Position numbers and translations under genes: made by a program
Virus record (IMG/VR): IMGVR_UViG_3300031565_000491
Location: 1-20,106 of that record
Reading direction: 5' to 3' (one strand)
DNA from: a virus
Length of the DNA stretch: 20,106 bases
The notes under the pieces: model-generated
Databases searched by the model: none
What the model was told of the DNA's origin: nothing
What the model saw: only the letters and a program-made list of their open reading frames with translations
Part shown: positions 1 through 6,572 of the stretch, in pieces
Layout: every line of letters begins with the position of its first letter
Numbering within the stretch: the stretch's first letter is position 1

Positions 1-144
1 TTCGACACTATCGACCTTCTTTTTAGCGATGGCAAAGTGCGAAGTTATCTTCATTCAGAGGTTGTGCCATATAACTTAGTTCCTGTAATTGTGCTACCTG
101 TTGAAGACAGATGTCATCGAAGAGGAGATCCAGTTAAAATATAA
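1..144 (+). CDS. 3' end of an unidentified gene (partial)
   Basis: The first 144 bases are open in frame 1 and end with TAA at 142-144, giving the last 47 residues of a protein whose start lies before the window. The visible part mixes hydrophobic and polar residues (for example VVPYNLVPVIVLPVE) and ends in a basic tail, RCHRRGDPVKI. I see no known motif. The next gene starts 20 bases later behind its own ribosome binding site, so the two probably share a transcript. The reading frame is supported by its lack of internal stops and by the immediate start of another gene, but 47 residues are too few to name a family. Confidence 0.6.
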   Translation, partial: FDTIDLLFSDGKVRSYLHSEVVPYNLVPVIVLPVEDRCHRRGDPVKI

Positions 145-164
145 ACGATTAAAAGGAGACGAAA

Positions 165-335
165 ATGGCAAAGTCATTCTTTAGAGTAGTAAATCCATTC
201 GATAGGATTCACGCACAGAAGAGTGGGCAAATTGGCGAATTAATTGGGATTATAGACGAGTGTATCGGTTTACAATTCTTAGATGGAGCTGAATATTATT
301 TTTATCCTGACGAAGTTGAAGCGATAAAAAACTAA
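165..335 (+). CDS. small hypothetical protein, 56 residues
   Basis: A short gene starting at ATG 165, preceded by a strong ribosome binding site (AAAAGGAGAC, 151-160) at good spacing, and ending with TAA at 333-335. The protein begins MAKSFFRVVNPFDRIHAQKS and has alternating hydrophobic positions (GELIGIIDECIGLQFL, then EYYFYPDEVEAI), the pattern of a small beta-barrel such as an SH3-like fold. That fold is a guess from the residue pattern; I recognise no family. It sits between the partial gene at the window edge and a Cys-rich small gene, in the same direction. Confidence 0.75.
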   Translation: MAKSFFRVVNPFDRIHAQKSGQIGELIGIIDECIGLQFLDGAEYYFYPDEVEAIKN

Positions 336-363
336 AATAGTTGGCTTGTTGTTGGAGGGTAGC

Positions 364-717
364 ATGGAAACTGACATTAAAATTAACAGTCAATGTGAAG
401 AGTGCCTAAAGCATACTAAATGTGGATGCATCGGCAAAACAGTAGATGTGAAAGTCCAAATTCAAACACCTCTTTATTTTGGCACGAAACAAACTATTAA
501 TAAGAAACTGAGTGGATTAAAACTTTGTAAAGATTATGAATTCGACGAGCGACTTTATACGTTCGACGATGGAAGTAGATTTGGACATGCAGACACAATT
601 GACGTTATCCTAAAAAGGAAAGGCGTAAGGGAAAAGGAAGAGGCGATACATGACAATTGCGAAGCTGTGGATCTCGGTGAAACTCTAAGTAGTGCTGATC
701 TTGAAAACTTAATATAA
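364..717 (+). CDS. small Cys-rich hypothetical protein, 117 residues
   Basis: The best start is ATG 364, because GGAGGG lies at 354-359 just upstream; an in-frame TTG at 346 would put that site inside the gene. Near the N-terminus a cysteine cluster (C11, C14, C20, C22: CEECLKHTKCGC) could bind a metal ion. The middle is mixed alpha/beta and the C-terminus is acidic. I do not recognise a family. It is followed after 12 bases by the 3D-domain gene. Function is unknown; a zinc-binding regulatory or adaptor role would be inference only. Confidence 0.75.
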   Translation: METDIKINSQCEECLKHTKCGCIGKTVDVKVQIQTPLYFGTKQTINKKLSGLKLCKDYEFDERLYTFDDGSRFGHADTIDVILKRKGVREKEEAIHDNCEAVDLGETLSSADLENLI

Positions 718-729
718 CTGGATAATTAA

Positions 730-1062
730 ATGACTATTTTACAAACACTTTTATTATCTACAATACTTTTAAGACCAATGGAAGTTACAGCATATTGCAA
801 GTGCGAAAGCTGTTGCGGAAATCAAAGTCCGGGCATCACCGCGAGCGGCTACACAATACGTCAAGGCGATAAATTAGTTGCAGCTCCCCAGACTTTTAAA
901 TTCGGAACTCAAATATTTATACCAGGATATGGTTTGGCCTCTGTAAGAGATAGGGGCGGAGCGATACAAGGTAGCCGCCTTGACGTATATTTTGACTCGC
1001 ACAAAGAAGCATTAAAATGGGGACGACAAAATGTATTGGTAACCGTATTTCAAGGAGAATGA
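730..1062 (+). CDS. 3D-domain protein (cell-wall-active type)
   Basis: This 110-residue protein matches the 3D (Asp-Asp-Asp) domain, a double-psi beta-barrel found in lytic transglycosylase-related and Rpf/YabE-like cell-wall enzymes. The signature is visible in order: VTAYC near residue 19, a Cys cluster (CKCESCCG), GITASG, then SVRDRGGAIQGSRLDVYF with two of the conserved aspartates, and the closing HKEALKWGRQNVLVTVF. The first 15 residues are hydrophobic (LQTLLLSTILL) but lack a basic N-region, so they could be a weak export signal or simply part of the fold. At this length it is little more than the domain itself. A peptidoglycan-remodelling role is known for the family; in a phage it could act in lysis or entry, but the lysis context is not visible here. 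The final codons contain the ribosome binding site for the next gene. Confidence 0.85.
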   Translation: MTILQTLLLSTILLRPMEVTAYCKCESCCGNQSPGITASGYTIRQGDKLVAAPQTFKFGTQIFIPGYGLASVRDRGGAIQGSRLDVYFDSHKEALKWGRQNVLVTVFQGE

Positions 1063-1063
1063 A

Positions 1064-1351
1064 ATGATTCAGCTACCACCATCAGAATTTACTTTTGGGC
1101 TATATGGTTGGGATGCAGCACCATGGAGTGCTATCAAAACAACTAAAGGGTACATCGACTGGTTATTAACTCAGCCAATTATTGGTTACTGCGATGGTGC
1201 TATAACAGAAGTTCGCCCAAGACCAGATGACATAGCAGTTATGTTTGAAGACGAAGATGGAAAGGGGTGGAACCATATTCCTAAAGAAATATGGAAGAAA
1301 TTTGTTAGTGTTCAATATAACAATCAAAGAACTAAAATCCACGGAGAATGA
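1064..1351 (+). CDS. small hypothetical protein, 95 residues
   Basis: It starts one base after the 3D-domain stop, using GGAG at 1054-1057 inside that gene's last codons, so the two are probably translationally coupled. The protein is rich in aromatic residues near the N-terminus (FTFGLYGWDAAPWSAI) and carries an acidic patch (VMFEDEDGKGWNHI). The alternating pattern around DDIAVMFEDEDGKGW suggests a small beta-rich fold. I recognise no family. Its C-terminus, HGE then TGA, encodes the ribosome binding site of the next gene and overlaps it by four bases. Confidence 0.75.
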   Translation: MIQLPPSEFTFGLYGWDAAPWSAIKTTKGYIDWLLTQPIIGYCDGAITEVRPRPDDIAVMFEDEDGKGWNHIPKEIWKKFVSVQYNNQRTKIHGE

Positions 1352-1782
1352 AAATGGCAAAAATAAATTGGGATGAGATTGAAAAGAAATTGAAAGAAAA
1401 TAGAGATCGATTGGAAGCGTTGCAAGAAAAAATGAAAGAGAATAGTTTGGATATAAATAATCAGGTTTACGACTTAGAAGATGTTAGCTTCGAACATCCT
1501 ATGTGCAAATGCAATTTCGAAGGTAATGACTCAAACGAACCAGAAATATTTGTAGATCCTGATTTCGATTATAAACAGAGATTCGATAGTAAACTTGCAA
1601 GCTGTTCATTCAACAATCCGCTTAAGCAGCCATTCCAAAAGTCGCTAAGTTTTAACGACATGGATCAGAACGAATTATGGTTGATCGGGCTGTCAATGCC
1701 TGACGGATTTATACCAGAAAAGGATTTTATTACTAAAGCAAATCAACTCTTCGTCCATACATTCTTAGGGGATTATAAGTAA
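1348..1782 (+). CDS. hypothetical protein with N-terminal coiled coil, 144 residues
   Basis: It starts at ATG 1348, overlapping the upstream stop (ATGA), or at ATG 1354; GGAGAA at 1342-1347 serves either. Residues about 5 to 35 (INWDEIEKKLKENRDRLEAL and on) form a charged heptad-like helix, a probable coiled coil. The rest is acidic and polar with scattered Cys residues (MCKCNF) and no motif that I recognise. It is the last gene before promoter P1 and is followed by about 120 noncoding bases. Function unknown; the helix suggests oligomerisation or partner binding. Confidence 0.75.
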   Translation: MKMAKINWDEIEKKLKENRDRLEALQEKMKENSLDINNQVYDLEDVSFEHPMCKCNFEGNDSNEPEIFVDPDFDYKQRFDSKLASCSFNNPLKQPFQKSLSFNDMDQNELWLIGLSMPDGFIPEKDFITKANQLFVHTFLGDYK

Positions 1783-1798
1783 ACCTGCGATATTATAG

Positions 1799-1866
1799 GA
1801 CGTAAAAAATATTTGCAAAATTAAAAGATTTCTCTTTGCTTTTGTCTTAAAATGTAGTACACTTTG
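1799..1866 (+). promoter_or_regulatory. phage promoter P1 (repeated class)
   Basis: A sigma70-like promoter with -35 TTGCTT at 1836-1841, a 16-base spacer and -10 TACACT at 1858-1863. It has an A/T-rich upstream block (AAAAAATATTTGCAAAAT, 1805-1822) resembling an UP element. The same upstream block, -35, spacer start, -10 and leader recur at 5453-5530 and 18211-18278, with only a few differences, which is the main evidence that this is a real regulatory unit. The predicted start near 1870 gives a short leader containing GAGACAAGTTAAA and AAAGGAG before the 70-residue gene at 1905. Confidence 0.75.
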
Positions 1867-1904
1867 TGTAGATAAGAGACAAGTTAAAAGTAAAGGAGAA
1901 CGAA

Positions 1905-2117
1905 ATGGTTATCGAAGAAACAGTATTCAAAATGACAGAATCAGCAAACGAGCTTTTCAGTTACGGCGAATTTGGATCTTCAAAAGACCTTCTGCAACTT
2001 ATCGATTTAGTTTGTGAGAACAATGAAGTTCCGTTTCCAGATGAAGCTGTCGCATTAAATATCGCATTAGACGATAAGCTTGGATATGCAGTTTTACCGA
2101 TTCGTACCGATTCATAA
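1905..2117 (+). CDS. small hypothetical protein, 70 residues
   Basis: First gene downstream of promoter P1. It has a strong ribosome binding site (AAAGGAGAACGAA) ending just before ATG 1905. The protein is acidic, with a probable helix (ETVFKMTESANELFSYGEF), then ELCEN-like polar stretches and a C-terminal beta-type segment (KLGYAVLPIRTDS). No family is recognised. Its position directly behind a repeated promoter suggests early, high expression, a common arrangement for phage proteins that act on the host; that role is inference. Confidence 0.75.
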   Translation: MVIEETVFKMTESANELFSYGEFGSSKDLLQLIDLVCENNEVPFPDEAVALNIALDDKLGYAVLPIRTDS

Positions 2118-2151
2118 CTAAAAGTTAGCTTAGATTTGGTCAGGAGAATAA

Positions 2152-2520
2152 ATGGAAACTAAAACCAAAATAAATCAAAAGCCAGTAGTCGGAGACGGAG
2201 CAACAGAATTATGTTGGAGCGATGCACACGCTTATACTATTATAAAAGTATCGCCGAGCGGAAAAACAATTTGGCTGCAGAGAGACAAAGCCACGCTGCT
2301 TAACGGATTCGATAGCGGCGAAAACGATGCTTTAGTGATGCATCCTGGTGGCTTCGCTGGTCATGTCGAAGGAGTTCAGCGGTTTAAATACGAACGAGAT
2401 ACAAACGAGCATATTAGAAAAGCCACGCTTCGTAAAGATGGAAAATTCGGTATAGTCGGCTCATCTCGTTCTAATATTGTAATCGGTGTACGAAATAAAC
2501 ATTATGATTATAATTTCTAA
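2152..2520 (+). CDS. conserved-type phage hypothetical protein, 122 residues
   Basis: ATG 2152 follows CAGGAGAATAA, a good ribosome binding site. The protein has the look of a widespread group of small phage proteins of unknown function: a glycine-rich start (PVVGDGATELCWSDAHAYTI), a beta-strand pair (IKVSPSGKTIWLQRDKATLL), a QRFKYERD segment and the ending RNKHYDYNF. I base this on remembered resemblance, not on a search. The regular strand pattern suggests a small beta-barrel or beta-sandwich. It lies in the P1 operon, between a 70-residue gene and a second phage-type small protein. Confidence 0.75.
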   Translation: METKTKINQKPVVGDGATELCWSDAHAYTIIKVSPSGKTIWLQRDKATLLNGFDSGENDALVMHPGGFAGHVEGVQRFKYERDTNEHIRKATLRKDGKFGIVGSSRSNIVIGVRNKHYDYNF

Positions 2521-2540
2521 TTAAATCGTGGAGAAGAGAA

Positions 2541-2873
2541 ATGGAAACTATTACAAAAAAGTCACATCCGAAAGAATGGGCAATAATTATAAAGGCATTG
2601 CCGAATTATCGTAAACGCTCTGCGTTTTTACATGCAAACCAAACAAGCGTTACGCTCCATGGTCGATACTGGGACGGCGGAAGTCGAACGACTTGGCATA
2701 TTATCAGAGGAAACTTAGTTGAACAAGTTCCATCTCGAAACGACTATCCTTTTACATCTCCAGAAACAGAAATTGATTTGAGAAATCCAAATGATGGAGT
2801 TTCCGTAATGGTGGTATCTTCAGGAACTTTCTGTGGAAAACCATCGACAGCCAGCTTATACATGGACAATTAA
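2541..2873 (+). CDS. conserved-type phage hypothetical protein, 110 residues
   Basis: ATG 2541 follows GTGGAGAAGAGAA; a very similar pre-gene string, TTAAATCGTGGAGAA, also precedes the gene at 6062. The protein starts HPKEWAIIIKALPNYRKRSA and has a central YWDGGSRTTWHII and a C-terminal SGTFCGKPSTASLYM. These resemble a recurring family of uncharacterised phage proteins, by memory only. The fold appears mostly beta. It ends where the next gene begins (TAAATG), so they are coupled. Function unknown. Confidence 0.75.
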   Translation: METITKKSHPKEWAIIIKALPNYRKRSAFLHANQTSVTLHGRYWDGGSRTTWHIIRGNLVEQVPSRNDYPFTSPETEIDLRNPNDGVSVMVVSSGTFCGKPSTASLYMDN

Positions 2874-3074
2874 ATGGCAATAAAAGAACTAAAACCAAGA
2901 ATAGAAAAAGCGATGTTAAAAGTCAGGGAGGATTTAGCAGGGATAAGTGGCAGCACTAACCCACAAATTATTGAAGAGCAACATAAATTAGAAGGTCAAC
3001 TCTTGGCATTGACTGCTTGTTATGCGGCACTGTGTGGGAACAACATCTATCTAAATATAATTTCCGGCGATTAA
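2874..3074 (+). CDS. small helical hypothetical protein, 66 residues
   Basis: It starts directly at the preceding stop (TAA then ATG 2874), without a clear ribosome binding site of its own, which points to coupled translation. The protein is mainly helical: a charged helix (IKELKPRIEKAMLKVREDLA) then a hydrophobic one (LEGQLLALTACYAAL). Such two-helix proteins often dimerise. Only four bases separate it from the helicase gene, so it could be a partner of that enzyme; this rests on position alone. Confidence 0.7.
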   Translation: MAIKELKPRIEKAMLKVREDLAGISGSTNPQIIEEQHKLEGQLLALTACYAALCGNNIYLNIISGD

Positions 3075-3078
3075 AACT

Positions 3079-5193
3079 ATGGAATTAAAAATACCAGCAT
3101 TTCCGATTCTTGAGCCTTTGTCGAAAGCCACACAAACTGCGTTGGCTCCACTTAATCTCTTGCCAGGAGATTTTCTTGAAATAGACGTAGATGAAAAAGA
3201 AGGTCAGCATTTTATGGTTCAAGCTGTTTGTCTTAAGAAGTGTCCAGCTAATGCATTACCAAGTATGGACGATGCAGCGATGCCAGCTTATGTGACAACT
3301 CCAGAAGGTGCATTCTACAAAGATGATAGTTTCTATCACTATCCAAGTTTCAGTGCATCATCCACTTGGTTCCATAGAATTCCAGAACGTTCTCAAAAAG
3401 GCTTTGGATTTTGGAGACTGGCTGGAACTGATTACACGGCTTTAATAATTCATCATGCTTGGCCGCACCATAAGTTAATTTTTAAATCAGAGCAAGCACA
3501 GCTTCTTTATACTTTTTTATTACGGAGATTTTTTGCTCAATCAAAAAATGCTACAATAGCTGCAGAGTTTAAGTTGTCCGGTAAAGTTCCTGAAATGCCA
3601 GAAGATTTTATAGAACATCCAAAACTCCCATTAACAGACTATCAAAAAACTGCATTATATATTAGTTTACGAAGCAGTGCATATTCTTTATTTATGGAGC
3701 AGGGAACTGGAAAAACGCCAGTCATTATAAATAAAATATGTTTAGCCGCAGCAAGAAAACGAGCCGCAAAAAAAGGAATGTACCGTGCATTAATAATTTG
3801 CCCTCAACAAGTTCGTTTGAATTGGGAACGAGAATTTATGAGATTCGCCACAGTTCCTGGAAAGACTTGTATTTTGCGTGGTGGAAATCTACAGAAAGTT
3901 AGGCGTCTTATCGACGCACTCAGGGATGAAGATGATTGTGCTTGGTCTGCTTGCATAATCTCTATCGATTCTGTCAACTCGATATGGGATGCGATAAAAC
4001 AATTACAATGGGATTTTGCTTGCATAGACGAGTCGCATAAAATTAAAAACCCATCAACTAATAGATTTAAAAACTTAGTGTTGCTCGATGATACACATGC
4101 AAAATCAAAAGAAATTTTAACTGGAACACCTATTAATAATTCACTTTTTGATTTATGGGCACAACTGGAATGGCTTGGAAAAGGCTTATCTGGATTTTCT
4201 ACGTTTGGTAATTTCAGAGCATTTCATGGAAAATGGGAGCAACAAATGCAAGGTGGTACTGGAGTAGCTAAACTGGTTGGATTTAAAAACATGCCACTTA
4301 TACAAGAACGACTTGCAAGACTATCATTTTTGTTCCGAAAAGAAGATATGAAAGGCGATTTAAGACTTCCTGAAAAAGTTTACGATGTTTATGAAGTGTC
4401 GATGAATTCGAAACAAGCTGAAATTTATAAACAAGTCGCTACAAAACTTGTTGCAGAAATTGATGAAATATTAGCTAATGCGGAAGAAAAAGGAACTCAA
4501 AATTTAACTGTCGAACATATCTTAACAAAATTAATTCGTTTAGCTCAAATTTGTTCTGGATTTGTAAAGTTAGATGACACGATTGATGAGATAAACGAAA
4601 TAATAATTAGAGGTAAAGAGATTCAAATTTCTGATCGAAATCCTAAAATTGATGCACTTATAAAAATAATAAGAGAAGACTGGGAAAATGATTCTAATAG
4701 TAAATGTGTAATTTGGGCTACATTTATTCCAGATATTATAGCCATTAGTTCACGACTTGCAAAGGAAGGTATAAATCATGTTGGCTATCATAAAGCAATA
4801 CAAGATATTTGTTATCGTGTAAAGGATTCAGCAGCAGCGGAAGATGTAATTAATCGCAATGATAGTTGTAGAGTCCTTATAGCTAATCCGGCCTCTGCTG
4901 GAATTGGTCAAAATTACTTGGGCTATAATGTAGATAAGCCGGAAGATTCGACGATGTACGTTAATCATCATATCTATTTCTCATGCAATTGGTCTGCAGT
5001 AGATAGAATACAAAGTGAAGATAGATCGCATCGTCGTGGAACGAGGACAAATTTACGGATAACAGATTTAATGATTCCATATACCATCGACCAAGAAATT
5101 AGAGACAGGGTAACGGACAAACGAAAAATGGCAATGTCCATCCAGGACATCAGAGAAATTCTTAACAGTGTATTGAAAGGATATAGAAGATAA
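3079..5193 (+). CDS. SNF2-type superfamily 2 helicase/ATPase
   Basis: A 704-residue DNA-dependent ATPase of the SNF2/SWI2 branch of helicase superfamily 2. The motifs occur in order: LTDYQ (about residue 185), Walker A EQGTGKT (207-213), Walker B DESH (317-320), LTGTP (347-351) and the C-terminal motif VI DRIQSEDRSHRRG (642-654), typical of SNF2 proteins. About 180 N-terminal residues precede the core and have no motif that I recognise. Both RecA-like lobes are complete, so the enzyme should be active. Phage SNF2 proteins are thought to remodel protein-DNA complexes or help replication and recombination; the exact job here is unknown. No strong ribosome binding site precedes ATG 3079, only four bases after the upstream stop, so translation is probably coupled. 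Confidence 0.95.
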   Translation: MELKIPAFPILEPLSKATQTALAPLNLLPGDFLEIDVDEKEGQHFMVQAVCLKKCPANALPSMDDAAMPAYVTTPEGAFYKDDSFYHYPSFSASSTWFHRIPERSQKGFGFWRLAGTDYTALIIHHAWPHHKLIFKSEQAQLLYTFLLRRFFAQSKNATIAAEFKLSGKVPEMPEDFIEHPKLPLTDYQKTALYISLRSSAYSLFMEQGTGKTPVIINKICLAAARKRAAKKGMYRALIICPQQVRLNWEREFMRFATVPGKTCILRGGNLQKVRRLIDALRDEDDCAWSACIISIDSVNSIWDAIKQLQWDFACIDESHKIKNPSTNRFKNLVLLDDTHAKSKEILTGTPINNSLFDLWAQLEWLGKGLSGFSTFGNFRAFHGKWEQQMQGGTGVAKLVGFKNMPLIQERLARLSFLFRKEDMKGDLRLPEKVYDVYEVSMNSKQAEIYKQVATKLVAEIDEILANAEEKGTQNLTVEHILTKLIRLAQICSGFVKLDDTIDEINEIIIRGKEIQISDRNPKIDALIKIIREDWENDSNSKCVIWATFIPDIIAISSRLAKEGINHVGYHKAIQDICYRVKDSAAAEDVINRNDSCRVLIANPASAGIGQNYLGYNVDKPEDSTMYVNHHIYFSCNWSAVDRIQSEDRSHRRGTRTNLRITDLMIPYTIDQEIRDRVTDKRKMAMSIQDIREILNSVLKGYRR

Positions 5194-5447
5194 TGGCAGA
5201 AAATGTAAAAATCGATGGAAGAAAAACTATAAAATCAAGTGGCTCATTTTCATACAGATTAAGAGAAGCTACGCGGAAACGGATTATTGCATCGTTCTTA
5301 ACAACAGGAGGCTCTACTCATAGTAGATTAGGATTTACATTAGGCGTAATAATCGAGCATTGTATCAAGCATAATATCCCATTTAAATTAATAGCATATC
5401 CATCTAATGGATTTCAAATTGAGAGAATACCAGAATTGGGAGACTAA
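5193..5447 (+). CDS. small basic hypothetical protein, 84 residues
   Basis: Its ATG overlaps the helicase stop by one base (TAATG), so it is almost certainly co-translated with the helicase. The N-terminal half is strongly basic (SFSYRLREATRKRIIASF), followed by a glycine/serine turn and a hydrophobic helix (FTLGVIIEHCIKHNIPFKLI). The basic region could contact nucleic acid. I recognise no family. It is the last gene before promoter P2. A role as a helicase accessory protein is suggested only by the overlap. Confidence 0.75.
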   Translation: MAENVKIDGRKTIKSSGSFSYRLREATRKRIIASFLTTGGSTHSRLGFTLGVIIEHCIKHNIPFKLIAYPSNGFQIERIPELGD

Positions 5448-5452
5448 CATTA

Positions 5453-5531
5453 CGATATTATCGGACTTAAAAAATATTTACAAAATTCTTATTTTTCTCT
5501 TTGCTTTTACCTAAAGATGTGTTATACTTTA
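5453..5531 (+). promoter_or_regulatory. phage promoter P2 (repeated class) with upstream palindrome
   Basis: The second copy of the repeated promoter: -35 TTGCTT at 5501-5506, a 16-base spacer, and -10 TATACT at 5523-5528 preceded by TG (an extended -10). Of the three copies its -10 is closest to the sigma70 consensus. The A/T-rich block AAAAAATATTTACAAAAT lies upstream. Just before it is CGATATTATCG (5453-5463), a perfect odd-length palindrome whose counterpart at P1 (CGATATTATAG) has lost one base of symmetry; it could be an operator. The leader again holds GAGACAAGTTAAA and AAAGGAG. Confidence 0.8.
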
Positions 5532-5570
5532 GGTAGAAGAGACAAGTTAAAGAAATTAAAGGAGAATGAA

Positions 5571-5771
5571 ATGATAACTCAAAAAGAAGCAATAGACGCA
5601 ATTAAAAAGGCAACAATTGTATTTATCATTACTCGATTAACTGAACATGATATGGCATACATGAAGGGAATTAAATCAGACGTAATAAGAGAGATAAATA
5701 TTATGGCATTGGCTGGCACTAAAGAATTTAATGTTACAGTTTGTGATGATGGTGACGTAGTTATCGGATAA
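5571..5771 (+). CDS. small hypothetical protein, 66 residues
   Basis: First gene behind promoter P2. ATG 5571 is chosen because AAAGGAGAATGAA lies directly upstream; an in-frame ATG at 5517 falls inside the promoter, upstream of its -10, and cannot be used from this transcript. The protein starts with a charged helix (MITQKEAIDAIKKATIVFII) and ends with strands (KEFNVTVCDDGDVVIG). No family is recognised. As at P1, a small acidic-to-neutral protein occupies the promoter-proximal slot. Confidence 0.75.
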   Translation: MITQKEAIDAIKKATIVFIITRLTEHDMAYMKGIKSDVIREINIMALAGTKEFNVTVCDDGDVVIG

Positions 5772-5781
5772 GGATAATAAA

Positions 5782-6030
5782 ATGAAAATCAGATATGAAG
5801 TTTTGTGGTGCGAAACTGGCCACGAAGATTTCCACTACAAGTATTTTAAAGAGCAAGAAATAGCCAATAGTTTTGCTCGAACGCTAATCGCCAAAAACCG
5901 AACTTTTCATGGGTGCTGTTCTATTTACGAGCAAGAAGCAATAAAGTATTCAGATGAAGTAGGCCCTTTTATAAACTGGGAAAGAAACAAATCGTGGGAA
6001 TGTAGCGACTTAGGGATAGTAGAACTCTAA
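5782..6030 (+). CDS. small hypothetical protein, 82 residues
   Basis: ATG 5782 follows AAGGATAATAAA. The protein (MKIRYEVLWCETGHEDFHYK start) shows a strand, then a long helix (FKEQEIANSFARTLIAKNRT), then strands around CCSIYEQEAIKY, a layout common in small ferredoxin-like or GIY-like alpha/beta folds, but no catalytic motif is evident. It has three Cys and several His residues without a clear zinc pattern. Function unknown; second gene of the P2 transcript. Confidence 0.75.
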   Translation: MKIRYEVLWCETGHEDFHYKYFKEQEIANSFARTLIAKNRTFHGCCSIYEQEAIKYSDEVGPFINWERNKSWECSDLGIVEL

Positions 6031-6061
6031 GACTAAATAATTAAATCGTGGAGAATAAAAC

Positions 6062-6376
6062 ATGATACTTTTAATCGATGATTCAAGAGACGGTTTAGGT
6101 TATGACATCGTCGCTCGTAATTCTGAAGCAGGTCTATTAGTTTTAGGTGCTTGTCAAGGAAATATTGAAGAGCTTTATATTGATTTCGATTTAGGTTATA
6201 ATTCTAAAAATAATGGACTCTTTGTTATTACACGAGCATTAAGACTTGGAATTTTACCAGATAAGGTTATCATAGTTAGTTCGCTTCCACAAGGGAGAAA
6301 AATGATACAAGATTGTCTAATAAAGAATGGCTTCGAACAAACAAAAAACTCTTATTACGAGCGTAAACACACTTAA
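6062..6376 (+). CDS. cyclic-phosphate-processing receiver (cREC)-like protein
   Basis: This 104-residue protein resembles the stand-alone receiver-fold domain called cREC: a strand with two aspartates (MILLIDDSRDG, D6-D7), an acidic turn IDFDLG (D41, D43), a helix NGLFVITRALRLG, then DKVIIVSSLPQGRKMIQDCL, with Ser73-Ser74 in the place of the conserved hydroxyl and a Gln/Gly/Arg motif. Those positions match the family's expected acidic pocket. The family is linked by comparative genomics to nucleotide signalling and cyclic-phosphate chemistry, but the reaction is not well established. In a phage it could interfere with host nucleotide signals; that is inference. It has a good ribosome binding site (GTGGAGAATAAAAC) and overlaps the next gene by 50 bases. 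Confidence 0.7.
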   Translation: MILLIDDSRDGLGYDIVARNSEAGLLVLGACQGNIEELYIDFDLGYNSKNNGLFVITRALRLGILPDKVIIVSSLPQGRKMIQDCLIKNGFEQTKNSYYERKHT

Positions 6377-6545
6377 AGAATTATATGTTCGGATTCGTAG
6401 GAAATTTATAAGCTACGATAATAACCCAAAACATTTATGCGTTGATTGTAAATATTACTACAATAGTGGCTGTGCTTATTATCCCAAAGAGAAATGGCCG
6501 CTTATATGGTTGACTAATCAATGTGGTGGTTTTAAAAAGAAATAA
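6327..6545 (+). CDS. small Cys-rich (putative zinc) protein, 72 residues
   Basis: The reading frame runs from ATG 6327, inside the 3' end of the cREC gene, to TAA 6543-6545. The C-terminal half carries the pattern CVDCKYYYNSGC then NQCGGF, a CxxC plus two more cysteines typical of tiny phage zinc-binding proteins. The start is uncertain: only a weak AAAGA precedes 6327, and no other in-frame ATG exists before the Cys region, so reinitiation or a non-ATG start is possible. The first 25 residues are basic (MASNKQKTLITSVNTLKELY). Function unknown. Confidence 0.6.
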   Translation: MASNKQKTLITSVNTLKELYVRIRRKFISYDNNPKHLCVDCKYYYNSGCAYYPKEKWPLIWLTNQCGGFKKK

Positions 6546-6572
6546 ATAAACAAACATTAAACGAGGATTAAA

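Noticed and set aside
346-363. TTG start for the gene at 364
   Set aside because: It would place the GGAGGG ribosome site inside the gene. ATG 364 fits better.
3804-4025. Antisense frames across the helicase, polymerase and other genes
   Set aside because: They mirror real genes on the + strand, lack ribosome binding sites and contain no motif.
5517-5570. ATG 5517 as start of the gene after P2
   Set aside because: The codon lies within the promoter, upstream of the -10, so it would not be in the transcript.
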